Of a DNA stretch of 14,635 nucleotides, positions 1 to 6,665 are shown piece after piece. Both the position numbers and the translations under genes were made by a program. The stretch comes from an uncultured Collinsella sp. Lineage in GTDB: Bacteria; Actinomycetota; Coriobacteriia; Coriobacteriales; Coriobacteriaceae. Positions within the stretch are counted from its first letter, which is position 1; every line of letters starts with the position of its first letter. Location of the stretch: the NCBI GenBank assembly GCA_905197385.1, contig CAJJYO010000015.1, positions 1 to 14,635 of the forward strand, given 5' to 3'. The notes below the pieces were generated by a model. It did no database searches, was not told where the DNA came from, and saw nothing but the letters and a program-made list of their open reading frames with translations.

Positions 1-75
1 GAGGACTTGAACCTCCATGGGGTTGCCCCCATACGGACCTGAACCGTACGCGTCTGCCAATTCCGCCACGCCCGC
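1..75 (-). tRNA. tRNA-Leu (anticodon CAG), 3' end cut by the window edge
   Basis: Read on the minus strand, the sequence starts GCGGGCG-TG-GCGG, the normal start of a class II leucine tRNA. It continues with an anticodon stem TACGG/CCGTA closing the loop TTCAGGT, which gives anticodon CAG and reading of CUG codons. A long variable arm follows (ATGGGG/CCCCAT around GCAA), then the T arm GGAGG-TTCAAGT-CCTC. The last base of the T stem and the 3' acceptor strand lie beyond position 1. The class II architecture and the anticodon are read directly from the sequence. Confidence 0.95.
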
Positions 76-86
76 GTGCAGGAATT

Positions 87-115
87 AGAATAACGGAGCG
101 CCACCACGAACGCAA
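87..115 (-). promoter_or_regulatory. Sigma-70-type promoter for tRNA-Leu
   Basis: On the minus strand a -35 box TTGCGT (110-115) and a -10 box TATTCT (87-92) are separated by 17 bases. The -10 ends 11 bases before the first base of the tRNA, which fits a stable-RNA promoter with a very short leader. It lies in the gap after the tatD stop codon, so the tRNA need not depend on readthrough. Confidence 0.6.
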
Positions 116-118
116 GAA

Positions 119-1036
119 CTATTTTTGAAAAAGTTTGCAGGCATTCTCCCAAGCGGCTTGCGCGATTGCCTCAACATCCTCGCCGGTACGATCGACACGG
201 TCGTTGACCAGCGTGTTTGCCGTAATGGAGATCATTGCGGGCTCGCATTCAAGACCGCGGATGGGCTCCGGAGCCATATACGGGCAATCCGTCTCGAACA
301 AAATTCGATCGAGTGGGGTTGCCGCAAATGCCTCGCGCACATCGTCGTTGCGCTTAAAGGTGGCCGCACCGCCATAGGCGATATAGCAGCCCAAATCCAC
401 AAAGCGCTCCATCGTGGCGCGGTCCTCGCCAAAACAGTGCAGCACACAACCAGCCTGGGGCACACCCACCTCGCGCAGTACGTTGTACGCATCAACGTGC
501 GAGGTGCGCTCCCCATCCGAGTCCTCGTGACGCAGGTGCAGCTCCACCGGCACATTGCGGCGCACGGCAAGCTCGAGCTGGCGCGCCATGCAATCAATCT
601 GCACGTTATGGGGTGCCGGCGCGATATCGTCGTCATAGTCCATGTGATAGTCCAGGCCGATTTCGCCAATACCGGCGCATAAGGGGTCATCAAGTGCGGC
701 AACGACCTGTGCATGAACGTCGTCGGTATAGTCCGGCGCGCCATACGGATGCACGCCGGCAAGATACTTGATCTGCGGGATATCCTGCATCGGAAGAATC
801 TCGCGCACCAGCCAGTCGCTATAGTCCGCCACGCTGCGCTTGTCGGCAATGGGGTCGAACATCGTCACCAACAGGTCGACGCCCGCGGCTTTGGCACGCA
901 GGAGCGTCTCGGGCACATCCTTGCCCCAAAACGAAAGCAGATGTGCATGCGTGTCGGCAAGCGGCGCCAAGGGCACGGGACAAGCAACCGTCTTCTTTTT
1001 CTTGGTAAACGTCACGCGTTCGGCATTAGGCATCAT
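119..1036 (-). CDS. tatD: TatD family metal-dependent deoxyribonuclease/hydrolase
   Basis: This is a 305-aa TatD-family TIM-barrel protein, a cytoplasmic metal-dependent DNase/hydrolase by family knowledge. The metal-site motifs are visible in order: DTHAH (28-32), GEIGLDYH (124-131) with its Glu125, HLRH (167-170), LHCF (199-202) and ETDCPYMAP (248-256). All expected metal ligands are present, and the length is slightly above the usual 255-270 aa because of a lysine-rich N-terminal lead of about 25 residues. The start is one of two tandem ATGs at 1036/1033. It overlaps the end of rsmA by 11 bp, with a GGGAG sequence inside rsmA at suitable distance, so translational coupling is likely. A tatD-rsmA neighbourhood is common in Gram-positive genomes. 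The precise physiological substrate is not determined. Confidence 0.93.
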   Translation of the reverse strand: MMPNAERVTFTKKKKTVACPVPLAPLADTHAHLLSFWGKDVPETLLRAKAAGVDLLVTMFDPIADKRSVADYSDWLVREILPMQDIPQIKYLAGVHPYGAPDYTDDVHAQVVAALDDPLCAGIGEIGLDYHMDYDDDIAPAPHNVQIDCMARQLELAVRRNVPVELHLRHEDSDGERTSHVDAYNVLREVGVPQAGCVLHCFGEDRATMERFVDLGCYIAYGGAATFKRNDDVREAFAATPLDRILFETDCPYMAPEPIRGLECEPAMISITANTLVNDRVDRTGEDVEAIAQAAWENACKLFQK

Positions 1037-1886
1037 GGATTAGCTCCCGGGCCAGACGGACAAAGTCGGCAACATCGAGCGTCTCGGCGCGCGTGGTGGG
1101 TGCGATACCGCAAACCTCAAAAGCGGCATCGAGCACGTCCTTGGCAAAACCGTTGGCGCTCATGGAATTGCGGATGGTCTTGCGACGCTGAGCAAATGCA
1201 GCATCAATCACGCGGGCCACAAATTCGCGATCGAGTCCTTCGGGTACCACGCCGTCAACACGGTCGACACGCACGACGGCCGAGTCCACGTGCGGCGCCG
1301 GCATAAAGCAACGCGGCGGCACCTCAAAGCGACCCGTCACCTGCGCATACAGGCCGAGCTTTGCCGTATAGCCGCCATAGGTCTTGTTGCCCGGCACTGC
1401 GGCAATGCGATCGGCAACCTCCTTTTGCACCATGACGACGGCGCGCTTGAGCGCGGGCATCGTCTGGAAGAACTGCAGGATGATTGTCGCCGCCACGTTA
1501 TAGGGCAAGTTCGCGACAAATACCGTGGGCTCGCCGCCGGCGGCCTGCTCAATCTGCTCCGGGCCCACCTTAAGCGCGTCGCCCATGATAAAGCGGAAGT
1601 TGGCGTAGTCGGCGGCGTGAGCATCGAGCACCGGCTCGAGCTCGGGATCTGCCTCAATCGACGTAACGCACGCCGCCTCCTGCAGCAGGGCCAACGTCAG
1701 CGTGCCGCAACCCGGGCCGACCTCGAGCACGCGCTCATCGCCCGCAAGCTCAGCGAGCTCACAGATACGTTCGATCACATGGTTGTCGATCAGGAAGTTC
1801 TGGCCCAGGCGATGCTTGGTCGCAAGGCCAAACTCCTCTAGCAGCTCCCTAGTTGCCGTGGGGTTTGCCAAAGGCGAAGTTGTCAT
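1026..1886 (-). CDS. rsmA: 16S rRNA (adenine1518-N6/adenine1519-N6)-dimethyltransferase
   Basis: This is a 286-aa KsgA/RsmA protein, which dimethylates two adjacent adenines in the 3' terminal hairpin of 16S rRNA using S-adenosylmethionine during small-subunit maturation. Visible motifs are LGQNFLID (27-34), the SAM-binding loop VGPGCGTLT (56-64), the acidic residue in SIEAD (76-80), GDAL (102-105), the catalytic NLPYN (126-130), and the KsgA-typical stretches QKEVADRI (154-161) and FAQRRKTIRNSM (231-242). Length and motif order are normal, so the enzyme should be active. The start ATG at 1886 is supported by AAGGAGG (1892-1898). The tatD gene follows with an 11-bp overlap. A metG terminator lies just upstream, so this two-gene unit probably has its own promoter in the roughly 40-bp gap, but I cannot point to convincing boxes. 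Confidence 0.97.
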   Translation of the reverse strand: MTTSPLANPTATRELLEEFGLATKHRLGQNFLIDNHVIERICELAELAGDERVLEVGPGCGTLTLALLQEAACVTSIEADPELEPVLDAHAADYANFRFIMGDALKVGPEQIEQAAGGEPTVFVANLPYNVAATIILQFFQTMPALKRAVVMVQKEVADRIAAVPGNKTYGGYTAKLGLYAQVTGRFEVPPRCFMPAPHVDSAVVRVDRVDGVVPEGLDREFVARVIDAAFAQRRKTIRNSMSANGFAKDVLDAAFEVCGIAPTTRAETLDVADFVRLARELIHDA

Positions 1887-1891
1887 GGTTG

Positions 1892-1898
1892 CCTCCTT
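1892..1898 (-). promoter_or_regulatory. Ribosome binding site of rsmA
   Basis: AAGGAGG on the minus strand lies 5 bases upstream of the ATG at 1886. It is a full-strength Shine-Dalgarno sequence and fixes the rsmA start. Confidence 0.8.
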
Positions 1899-1915
1899 AA
1901 CATGGTGGCTGCATC

Positions 1916-1954
1916 GTAAAGCAAAAGGGCATGGACCGTTGCGGCCATGCCCTT
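1916..1954 (-). terminator. Intrinsic terminator after metG
   Basis: A perfect 10-bp stem (AAGGGCATGG at 1925-1934 pairing with CCATGCCCTT at 1945-1954) closes a 10-base loop. On the minus strand the stem is followed by a T-rich tail reading TTTTGCTTT. It lies 40 bases after the metG stop and before rsmA, so it should end the gh5-rsmI-metG transcript. Confidence 0.8.
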
Positions 1955-1993
1955 ACAGCTAAACAGCAAATTGCCGATATGGCGCGCAGCGGC

Positions 1994-3595
1994 TTAGCCC
2001 AGACGCGGGAACAGCGGCTCGCCCTTCTCGACGGGCTGACCACCGGCAAGCAGGCCCCAAGCGCAAATGCCCTTGAGGTCGTCGCTCGCGGCCTCGTCCT
2101 CGCAGGACAGGCGGCGCAGGGCCTCGGCAGAAGTCTGGGGCATGAGCGGCATCAGCAGGTGAGCGGCAATGCGGATGGCCTCGAGCAGGTTGTAGATCAC
2201 AAACGCCAGCTCGTCAGCCTTGGCCTCGTCCTTGGCAAGCGCCCAGGGCTCGGAGTCCTCGATGTAGTGGTTGGCGGCATGGATGAGCTCCATGACCTCG
2301 TCCTTAGCTCCACCATAATCGAGCACGTCCATCTTGGCCATGTAGCGCTCGACCAGACCATCGGCGATCTTTGCCAGCGGGTTGTCGAACGCATCGAACG
2401 ATGCGGGCTTGGCGGGCGCGCAACCATCAAAGTACTTGCCGCTCATGTTGAGCGAACGCGAGATAAGGTTGCCCCAGCTGTTGGCCAGGTCGGCGTTGTA
2501 GACCTGCTCCATGCGATCGAAGCTGATGGCACCGTCGGTGCCGGGGACGACGTCGGTCATAAAGTAGTAGCGATAGCCCTCGACGCCCAACATGTCGATA
2601 ACGTCCTGCGGAGCGATGGCGTTGCCGCGGCTCTTGGACATCTTCTCGGCCTTGCCGGTCTCGGCATTGCGCACGGTCAGGAAGCCGTGGGCAAAGACGT
2701 GCTCGGGCAGGGCCTCGCCGATGGCCATGAGCATGGCGGGCCAAATGACGCAGTGGAAGCGGATGATGTCCTTGCCCACGATGTGGAACTGCGCGGGCCA
2801 GCGATAGGCCAGCTCGGCACGCGCCTCGTCGGTGTCGACACCGTAGCCGACGGCCGTCATATAGTTGAGCAGCGCATCGAACCACACGTAGGTCACGTGA
2901 CCCTCGTCAAACGGGACCTGAATGCCCCAGTCAAAGCTCGTACGGCTCACGGAAAGGTCATTAAGGCCGCCCTCGACAAAGCTACGTACCTCGTTCATGC
3001 GGAACGCAGGCTCGACAAAGTCGGGGTGCTCGTCGTAAAGCTTGAGCAGCTTGTCCTGGAAAGCGGAAAGCTTAAAGAAGTAGGACTCCTCCTGCACGCG
3101 CTCAAGCGGACGGTGGCAGTCGGGGCACAGGTGCTGGCCGACGCTGCCGTACTCCTCGTCGCCCTTCTGGACCTGCGTATCGGTGAAGTAGGTCTCGTCA
3201 GGCACGCAATACCAACCGTCGTAGCTGCCCTTATACAGGTAGCCGGACTCCTTCATGCGCTCCCACAGGTACTGCACGGCATGATGCTGGCGCGGCTCGG
3301 TGGTGCGGATGAAGTCGTCGTTGGAGATCTCGAGCTTGCTCCAAAGCTCCTTGAAGTGCGGAGCCTGGCTGTCGGTCCACTCCTGCGGCGTCATGTTGTG
3401 CTTGGCTGCGGCCTCGGCGACTTTCTCGCCGTGCTCGTCCATGCCGGTCAGGAACTTGACGTTATAGCCGGCGGAGCGACGATAACGGGCCTGAACGTCG
3501 GCGATGATGGTGGAATAAGCCGTGCCCAGGTGCGGATCGGCGTTGACGTAGTAGATGGGCGTCGTGATAAAGAACGAAGGCTTACTTTGATCCAT
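1994..3595 (-). CDS. metG: Methionyl-tRNA synthetase, short form
   Basis: This is a 533-aa class I aminoacyl-tRNA synthetase that charges tRNA-Met. The Rossmann-fold signature HLGT (22-25, the HIGH motif) and KMSKS (318-322) are both intact. The N-terminal TPIYYVNADPHLG stretch and the GxDEHG-type motif TGMDEHGEK (50-58) are typical of MetRS, and the C-terminal half matches the helical anticodon-binding region. No C-terminal EMAP/Trbp111-like tRNA-binding domain is present, since longer bacterial forms run about 640-680 aa. In the connective insert the zinc-knuckle region is asymmetric: Cys130 is followed by VPD rather than a second CxxC cysteine, while CPDC is present at 157-160. The ATG at 3595 is preceded by GGAGG (3605-3609). 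It is separated from rsmI by about 70 bp and ends before a strong terminator. Confidence 0.97.
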   Translation of the reverse strand: MDQSKPSFFITTPIYYVNADPHLGTAYSTIIADVQARYRRSAGYNVKFLTGMDEHGEKVAEAAAKHNMTPQEWTDSQAPHFKELWSKLEISNDDFIRTTEPRQHHAVQYLWERMKESGYLYKGSYDGWYCVPDETYFTDTQVQKGDEEYGSVGQHLCPDCHRPLERVQEESYFFKLSAFQDKLLKLYDEHPDFVEPAFRMNEVRSFVEGGLNDLSVSRTSFDWGIQVPFDEGHVTYVWFDALLNYMTAVGYGVDTDEARAELAYRWPAQFHIVGKDIIRFHCVIWPAMLMAIGEALPEHVFAHGFLTVRNAETGKAEKMSKSRGNAIAPQDVIDMLGVEGYRYYFMTDVVPGTDGAISFDRMEQVYNADLANSWGNLISRSLNMSGKYFDGCAPAKPASFDAFDNPLAKIADGLVERYMAKMDVLDYGGAKDEVMELIHAANHYIEDSEPWALAKDEAKADELAFVIYNLLEAIRIAAHLLMPLMPQTSAEALRRLSCEDEAASDDLKGICAWGLLAGGQPVEKGEPLFPRLG

Positions 3596-3604
3596 GGGGT
3601 TTGT

Positions 3605-3609
3605 CCTCC
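3605..3609 (-). promoter_or_regulatory. Ribosome binding site of metG
   Basis: GGAGG on the minus strand, 9 bases before the metG ATG at 3595, supports that start. Confidence 0.65.
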
Positions 3610-3664
3610 AGAAAAACGTTGCATACAGGGGATGATTCTAGCGCAAGGGCTGGATATCCTCCAT

Positions 3665-4543
3665 CTATTGCATATCGAGCACCATGGCATAGACATCGCG
3701 CTTACGGCGCGAGTACTTCTGCGACAGGCGCTTGGCCACCGCAGAGGCGGGCTCTCCCTCCTCGAGCGCGGCGCGGATATCCTCGCGCAGAGCCTCGTCG
3801 GGATCCGCTGCCGCGGCGCCAACCGGCACGATACCGGCCTCCTCATCTTCGCTCGGCGGCGCGATGACCAGCGCAATCTCGCCCTTTACCTCGCCGCGAG
3901 CACGCAGCTCCTCGGCGAGCTGGGCGGCGGGCCCGCGCAAGACCTCCTCGTGCAGCTTGGTGAGTTCGCGGCAGACGGCAACCTCACGTTGGGGAAAGAC
4001 CTCCGCCACGGCCTCGAGCGTCGCCACGATGCGATGTGGAGACTCGTAGAAGATGAGTGCGCCGGGCACCACGGCAAGACGCTGCAGTCGGCGCACGCGG
4101 TCGCCGTGCTTGCGACCCAAAAAGCCTTCGAAGAAGAAATGCTCGCAGGGAATGCCGGACGAAACGAGCGCCGTGACGCAAGCAGAAGGCCCGGGAATAA
4201 CTTCGACGGGCACATCGGCCTCACGCGCCGCCTCGACCAGCGCCTGGCCGGGATCGGACACGCTCGGCATGCCGGCGTCCGAGGCAAAGGCGAGGGTCTC
4301 CCCCGTCAGCAGGCGGTCGACCAGGCCGGCGGCGCGGCTGGCGATCACATTTTCGTCGCAACGGACAAGCGGCTTGGAAATGCCCAGGTGCATCAGCAGC
4401 TTTGACGTCACACGCGTGTCTTCGCAGCAGATGACATCGGCAGCGGCAAAGGCTTCGCCAACGCGCGGGGACAGGTCGCCCAGGTTGCCGATGGGCGTGC
4501 CGACCACATAGAGTTTGCCCGTATGGGCGCTGTTTTGCGTCAT
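3665..4543 (-). CDS. rsmI: 16S rRNA (cytidine1402-2'-O)-methyltransferase
   Basis: This is a 292-aa RsmI protein of the tetrapyrrole-methylase-like superfamily, which 2'-O-methylates C1402 in the decoding centre of 16S rRNA. Motifs seen are VVGTPIGNLGD (13-23), CCEDTR (39-44), SDAGMPSVSDPG (88-99), PGPSA (117-121), FFEGF (137-141), YESPHR (166-171), CRELTKLHEEV (191-201) and KGEIALVI (220-227). The C-terminal part (about 250-292) has the small helical region ending RLSQKYSRRKRDVY seen in many RsmI proteins. The start ATG at 4543 lies 6 bp after the stop codon of the GH5 gene, and the only SD-like sequence (TAGGTTG) includes that stop codon, so translation is probably coupled to gh5. No terminator separates it from metG. 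Confidence 0.96.
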   Translation of the reverse strand: MTQNSAHTGKLYVVGTPIGNLGDLSPRVGEAFAAADVICCEDTRVTSKLLMHLGISKPLVRCDENVIASRAAGLVDRLLTGETLAFASDAGMPSVSDPGQALVEAAREADVPVEVIPGPSACVTALVSSGIPCEHFFFEGFLGRKHGDRVRRLQRLAVVPGALIFYESPHRIVATLEAVAEVFPQREVAVCRELTKLHEEVLRGPAAQLAEELRARGEVKGEIALVIAPPSEDEEAGIVPVGAAAADPDEALREDIRAALEEGEPASAVAKRLSQKYSRRKRDVYAMVLDMQ

Positions 4544-4549
4544 ATCAAC

Positions 4550-5611
4550 CTATTCAATCATGCCGCGCTCGAGCGTGCCGAGCGCCGCGCGGGCGTCCCA
4601 TGCTGCAATGCGCTTCTCGGTCTTCCACGTTTGGAAGAACCAACCGGCAGCCGGCGCAAACGAAGCCAGCTGATTGGCGATAAACACGCGCTCGTAGGCA
4701 TTGCGGCCCTCGGGCGTAACCGACGAGTTGGCAAAGATCGCCGCGCCCGACCATTCGCCCACCAGCACGGGGAACCCAGTTGAAATCGCTTCTTTAAGCT
4801 CGCGCTTGTTACGCGAAATCGCCGTCGTCAGCCCGCGGGGGCTCGTGATGTCGAGCGCATGCTCGTCGCGGTAATGGTACAGGTGAAGGTCCATGTAGAC
4901 GTTCTTGTACTTGGCGCCGCGCATAAAATGCTTCCACTCGCTGGGATGCCCCGACGACGAGAAAACGACGATCTTATCCTCGGGCATATACGAACGGACG
5001 AGCTCGTAAGCATCGCGATAGAAATTGCGCAGGTAGTGAGCAGGAATGCCATCCGTCATGGTGAAGAGGCTCTTGCGGACACTCATCTGCGGCGTATCCA
5101 GCAGCTCAATACCCAGCAGGCTCTCGGCCTCGCCGTAGCGATCGGCCAAGCGCTCGAGCACGTCGAGTGCGACATGACGACCGTTGGTGGACGAATGCCA
5201 CTCGGCAACAGCCTCCGGCGTGGCGGGCGAATCGTTGGAATCGCCCTGGCCACCGGGCACAGTCGCCAGGTCAAGCAGCACGCGAATGTTGTACTTGGCA
5301 GCCCACTCAATCGCGCGGTCGATGTAATCGACAACCGAGATGTAGGAGGCATCGGACTCCTGTGAGCCAAAGGCATACCAAGGCACCGGCAGGCGCACGG
5401 CGTTGAGGCCGATCTGCGCCATGCGACGGAAATCGTCCTCGCTCACAAACGTCTCGTAATGACGGCGCATGCGCTCGTTATAGGCGGCGGTGCCCATGGC
5501 CTCCTGCAGCTCGGCCGCGTTGGATGCACCGGTCGCCGCGTATAGCGACGGGGTCACCCAAGGCTCGGGAATAAACCAGCCAGAGAGATTAACGCCGAGT
5601 ATCCTCTCCAT
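4550..5611 (-). CDS. GH5 exo-beta-1,3-glucanase-like protein with altered catalytic motif (possible pseudoenzyme)
   Basis: This is a 353-aa TIM-barrel glycoside hydrolase family 5 protein, closest by motif to the exo-beta-1,3-glucanase type. Aligned hallmarks are GVNLSGWFIPEPWVTPSLY (6-24), VRLPVPWYAF (72-81), the loop VPGGQGDSNDS (118-128), DLHLYHY (241-247), the nucleophile-bearing VGEWSG (284-289, Glu286) and GWFFQTWKTE (323-332). In active family members the acid/base glutamate sits in NEP after a GIELL-type strand. Here the strand reads GIELLDTP (167-174), so Thr173 replaces the glutamate and Asp172 the asparagine. The nucleotides GAT-ACG-CCG confirm this. There is no signal peptide, so the protein should be cytoplasmic. 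The start is ATG 5611 with AAGGGGG upstream, because the family homology begins right there. A longer open frame to 5806 adds unconserved residues. The gene is coupled to rsmI. The fold call is firm, but activity is uncertain. Confidence 0.85.
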   Translation of the reverse strand: MERILGVNLSGWFIPEPWVTPSLYAATGASNAAELQEAMGTAAYNERMRRHYETFVSEDDFRRMAQIGLNAVRLPVPWYAFGSQESDASYISVVDYIDRAIEWAAKYNIRVLLDLATVPGGQGDSNDSPATPEAVAEWHSSTNGRHVALDVLERLADRYGEAESLLGIELLDTPQMSVRKSLFTMTDGIPAHYLRNFYRDAYELVRSYMPEDKIVVFSSSGHPSEWKHFMRGAKYKNVYMDLHLYHYRDEHALDITSPRGLTTAISRNKRELKEAISTGFPVLVGEWSGAAIFANSSVTPEGRNAYERVFIANQLASFAPAAGWFFQTWKTEKRIAAWDARAALGTLERGMIE

Positions 5612-5616
5612 CACTG

Positions 5617-5623
5617 CCCCCTT
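5617..5623 (-). promoter_or_regulatory. Ribosome binding site that fixes the GH5 gene start
   Basis: AAGGGGG on the minus strand lies 5 bases before ATG 5611. It favours this start over the in-frame ATG at 5806, which would add 65 residues with no family similarity. Confidence 0.65.
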
Positions 5624-5630
5624 CGGATCG

Positions 5631-5647
5631 TGCAGGCCGAGCCTGCA
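5631..5647 (-). repeat. Hairpin in the GH5 5' untranslated region
   Basis: TGCAGGC and GCCTGCA form a perfect 7-bp inverted repeat around a 3-base loop, 20 bases upstream of the GH5 start and just above its ribosome binding site. There is no T-tract after it, so it is not a terminator. It could stabilise the mRNA 5' end or be a protein-binding dyad. The structure is seen; the role is inferred. Confidence 0.5.
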
Positions 5648-5676
5648 TCGTATTGCATAGGAAAAGTATCGTTTTG

Positions 5677-5716
5677 AGTATACCCGCGCATGCGGACAGA
5701 CGACCGAACGGTCTGT
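5677..5716 (-). promoter_or_regulatory. Possible GH5 promoter with an overlapping operator-like dyad
   Basis: The minus strand carries a -10-like TATACT (5677-5682). Just upstream, where a -35 would lie, is a nested palindrome: outer arms ACAGAC (5696-5701) and GTCTGT (5711-5716), with an inner perfect dyad GACCG-AA-CGGTC (5702-5713). The inner form resembles operators bound by TetR-type repressors. No good -35 is visible, as expected if the promoter needs an activator or is weak. The rest of the 240-bp gap between the GH5 start and the tRNA-Phe terminator shows nothing I can name. Confidence 0.35.
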
Positions 5717-5847
5717 AAAGTGGCGCAAAAGCGGGAGGAATGTCTGAGCGGGCGGGCCCGAGATGTGCACGCACGTCGGAAGTAAGCGCCGGAAAGCGCA
5801 TCCCACTCTGAAGCCAAATTCCGGGACGCAATTTCCGCAGAGCCCTC

Positions 5848-5880
5848 AATAAAAGAAAAGGACCCCTTTGCAGAGGTCCT
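5848..5880 (-). terminator. Intrinsic terminator after tRNA-Phe
   Basis: On the minus strand AGGACCTC pairs with GGGGTCCT (8 bp with one G-T pair) around the loop TGCAAA, followed at once by TTTTCTTTTATT. It begins about 11 bases past the tRNA 3' end. Confidence 0.85.
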
Positions 5881-5890
5881 AGTCAATTCA

Positions 5891-5966
<76 letters not shown>

Positions 5967-5998
5967 ATTTGAGGTGTGCCTTGTTTCAAGGCTTGATT

Positions 5999-6026
5999 AG
6001 TATAACCAAGGACGCGTTCCGGTCAA
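5999..6026 (-). promoter_or_regulatory. Strong promoter for tRNA-Phe
   Basis: The minus strand shows -35 TTGACC (6021-6026) and -10 TATACT (5999-6004), 16 bases apart, about 32 bases before the tRNA. The region just upstream (6032-6050) is very A/T-rich and could serve as an UP element. Both boxes are close to consensus. Confidence 0.75.
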
Positions 6027-6089
6027 CCGAGAATTTTAAAAAAGTTTTTGAGCACAGCCTCGGTTCTATAAATCGGCACGTCAGAGGCA

Positions 6090-6377
6090 TCAGCCGGCAG
6101 CAAGAAGTTTTTCACTCAGAGCCGCACGGGCAAACTCACTTGGCGTCATCCCCTCGGCAGCCGCCCGTCGACGAATGGCCTCCTTCATTCCCAGAGGAAT
6201 CTTGACCGACAGCGTTGCCGTCCCCTCACCTGAGAGCGGGGGCCGTCCATGCACGATCCCACCAACGGTGTGTTCGCCATCCGGAAACTCTCCGCGCTCG
6301 TACGACTCGCACCACGCGTCAATCATTTCATCCGTTACAACCTGACCATTAGCGGCCGTATACGTCTTGCCCATCAT
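6090..6377 (-). CDS. Ribbon-helix-helix antitoxin-like protein
   Basis: This is a 95-aa protein ending in a ribbon-helix-helix (CopG/Arc-type) DNA-binding domain: strand ATLSVKIP (54-61), helix around 63-75 (MKEAIRRRAAAEG) and helix around 78-91 (PSEFARAALSEKLL). The N-terminal half, with TDEMIDAWCESYERGEF and the linker GRPPLS (44-49), matches my recollection of antitoxins common in actinobacteria, where it would wrap the partner toxin. Its ATG at 6377 overlaps the upstream gene's stop by 4 bp (ATGA), so the pair is coupled and the order is toxin first. RHH antitoxins normally repress their own operon, and a dyad at 6666-6680 is a candidate site. A second ATG at 6374 is an alternative start. 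No convincing terminator follows: an A/T-rich tract is present but its hairpin is weak. Confidence 0.75.
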   Translation of the reverse strand: MMGKTYTAANGQVVTDEMIDAWCESYERGEFPDGEHTVGGIVHGRPPLSGEGTATLSVKIPLGMKEAIRRRAAAEGMTPSEFARAALSEKLLAAG

Positions 6378-6640
6378 CGACCCCTTTGCCGAGCCTGTTC
6401 AATCTCCTGCCAAAATTTCTTCTGGACTGGAGACAAGGCATGAATGATAAGCCACCCACGGACAAGCTCGACCGCGACAAGCTCCACGCTTCGTCCGTCT
6501 GGGAGCCATCCAATCGCAAGCCATCTCGGCGGCTCGTCCTTCGACTCGCGACGAATGCACTCAGTAACCGCAAGCCAAGCGCTAAGCACCTGCTTTTCCG
6601 TCAGGTGCTTTTTAGCGTTGGGATGAATCTCAACATCCAT
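6374..6640 (-). CDS. Putative BrnT-like toxin of a type II toxin-antitoxin pair
   Basis: This is an 88-aa protein beginning MDVEIHPNAKKHLTEKQVLSAW and continuing PPRWLAIGWLPDGRSVELVAVE and GWLIIHALSPVQKKFW. The pattern is His-x2-Ala-Lys-Lys-His near the N terminus, then an IG...DGR...VE beta-hairpin, then a late IIHA strand and a basic-aromatic tail. It resembles small BrnT/RelE-fold RNase toxins, a resemblance judged by eye rather than by search. The start at ATG 6640 is set by GGAGGAGA six bases upstream (6647-6654). The open frame runs 32 codons further up without a ribosome binding site. It overlaps the RHH antitoxin by 4 bp, the usual arrangement of such modules. It begins 58 bp after the end of the Tad operon, with no terminator seen between. 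Toxicity is inferred from the pairing. Confidence 0.62.
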   Translation of the reverse strand: MDVEIHPNAKKHLTEKQVLSAWLAVTECIRRESKDEPPRWLAIGWLPDGRSVELVAVELVRGWLIIHALSPVQKKFWQEIEQARQRGR

Positions 6641-6646
6641 GCATCT

Positions 6647-6654
6647 TCTCCTCC
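6647..6654 (-). promoter_or_regulatory. Ribosome binding site that fixes the toxin start
   Basis: GGAGGAGA on the minus strand lies 6 bases before ATG 6640. It is strong and excludes the longer upstream start. Confidence 0.7.
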
Positions 6655-6665
6655 ATCTTACCCAA

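Noticed and set aside
125..1841. Plus-strand open frames across tatD and rsmA
   Set aside because: These are antisense to strongly recognised genes, of low complexity and without start signals.
1931..4405. A plus-strand open frame of 824 codons
   Set aside because: It lies entirely antisense to metG and rsmI, both with intact catalytic motifs. Its translation has no recognisable domain and it has no ribosome binding site. It arises from the high-GC codon bias of the genes opposite.
5612..5806. N-terminal extension of the GH5 protein by 65 residues
   Set aside because: The added part is rich in Arg/Pro/Ser with no family similarity. A good ribosome binding site (5617-5623) sits right before the shorter start, and the extension would run over the candidate promoter and dyad.
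6025..6065. Inverted repeat AACCGAG/CTCGGTT with a 27-base A/T-rich loop, considered as terminator of the toxin-antitoxin transcript
   Set aside because: The loop is long, no T-tract follows the second arm, and that arm overlaps the -35 of the tRNA-Phe promoter. Probably chance, though the A/T-rich tract within it could still slow polymerase.
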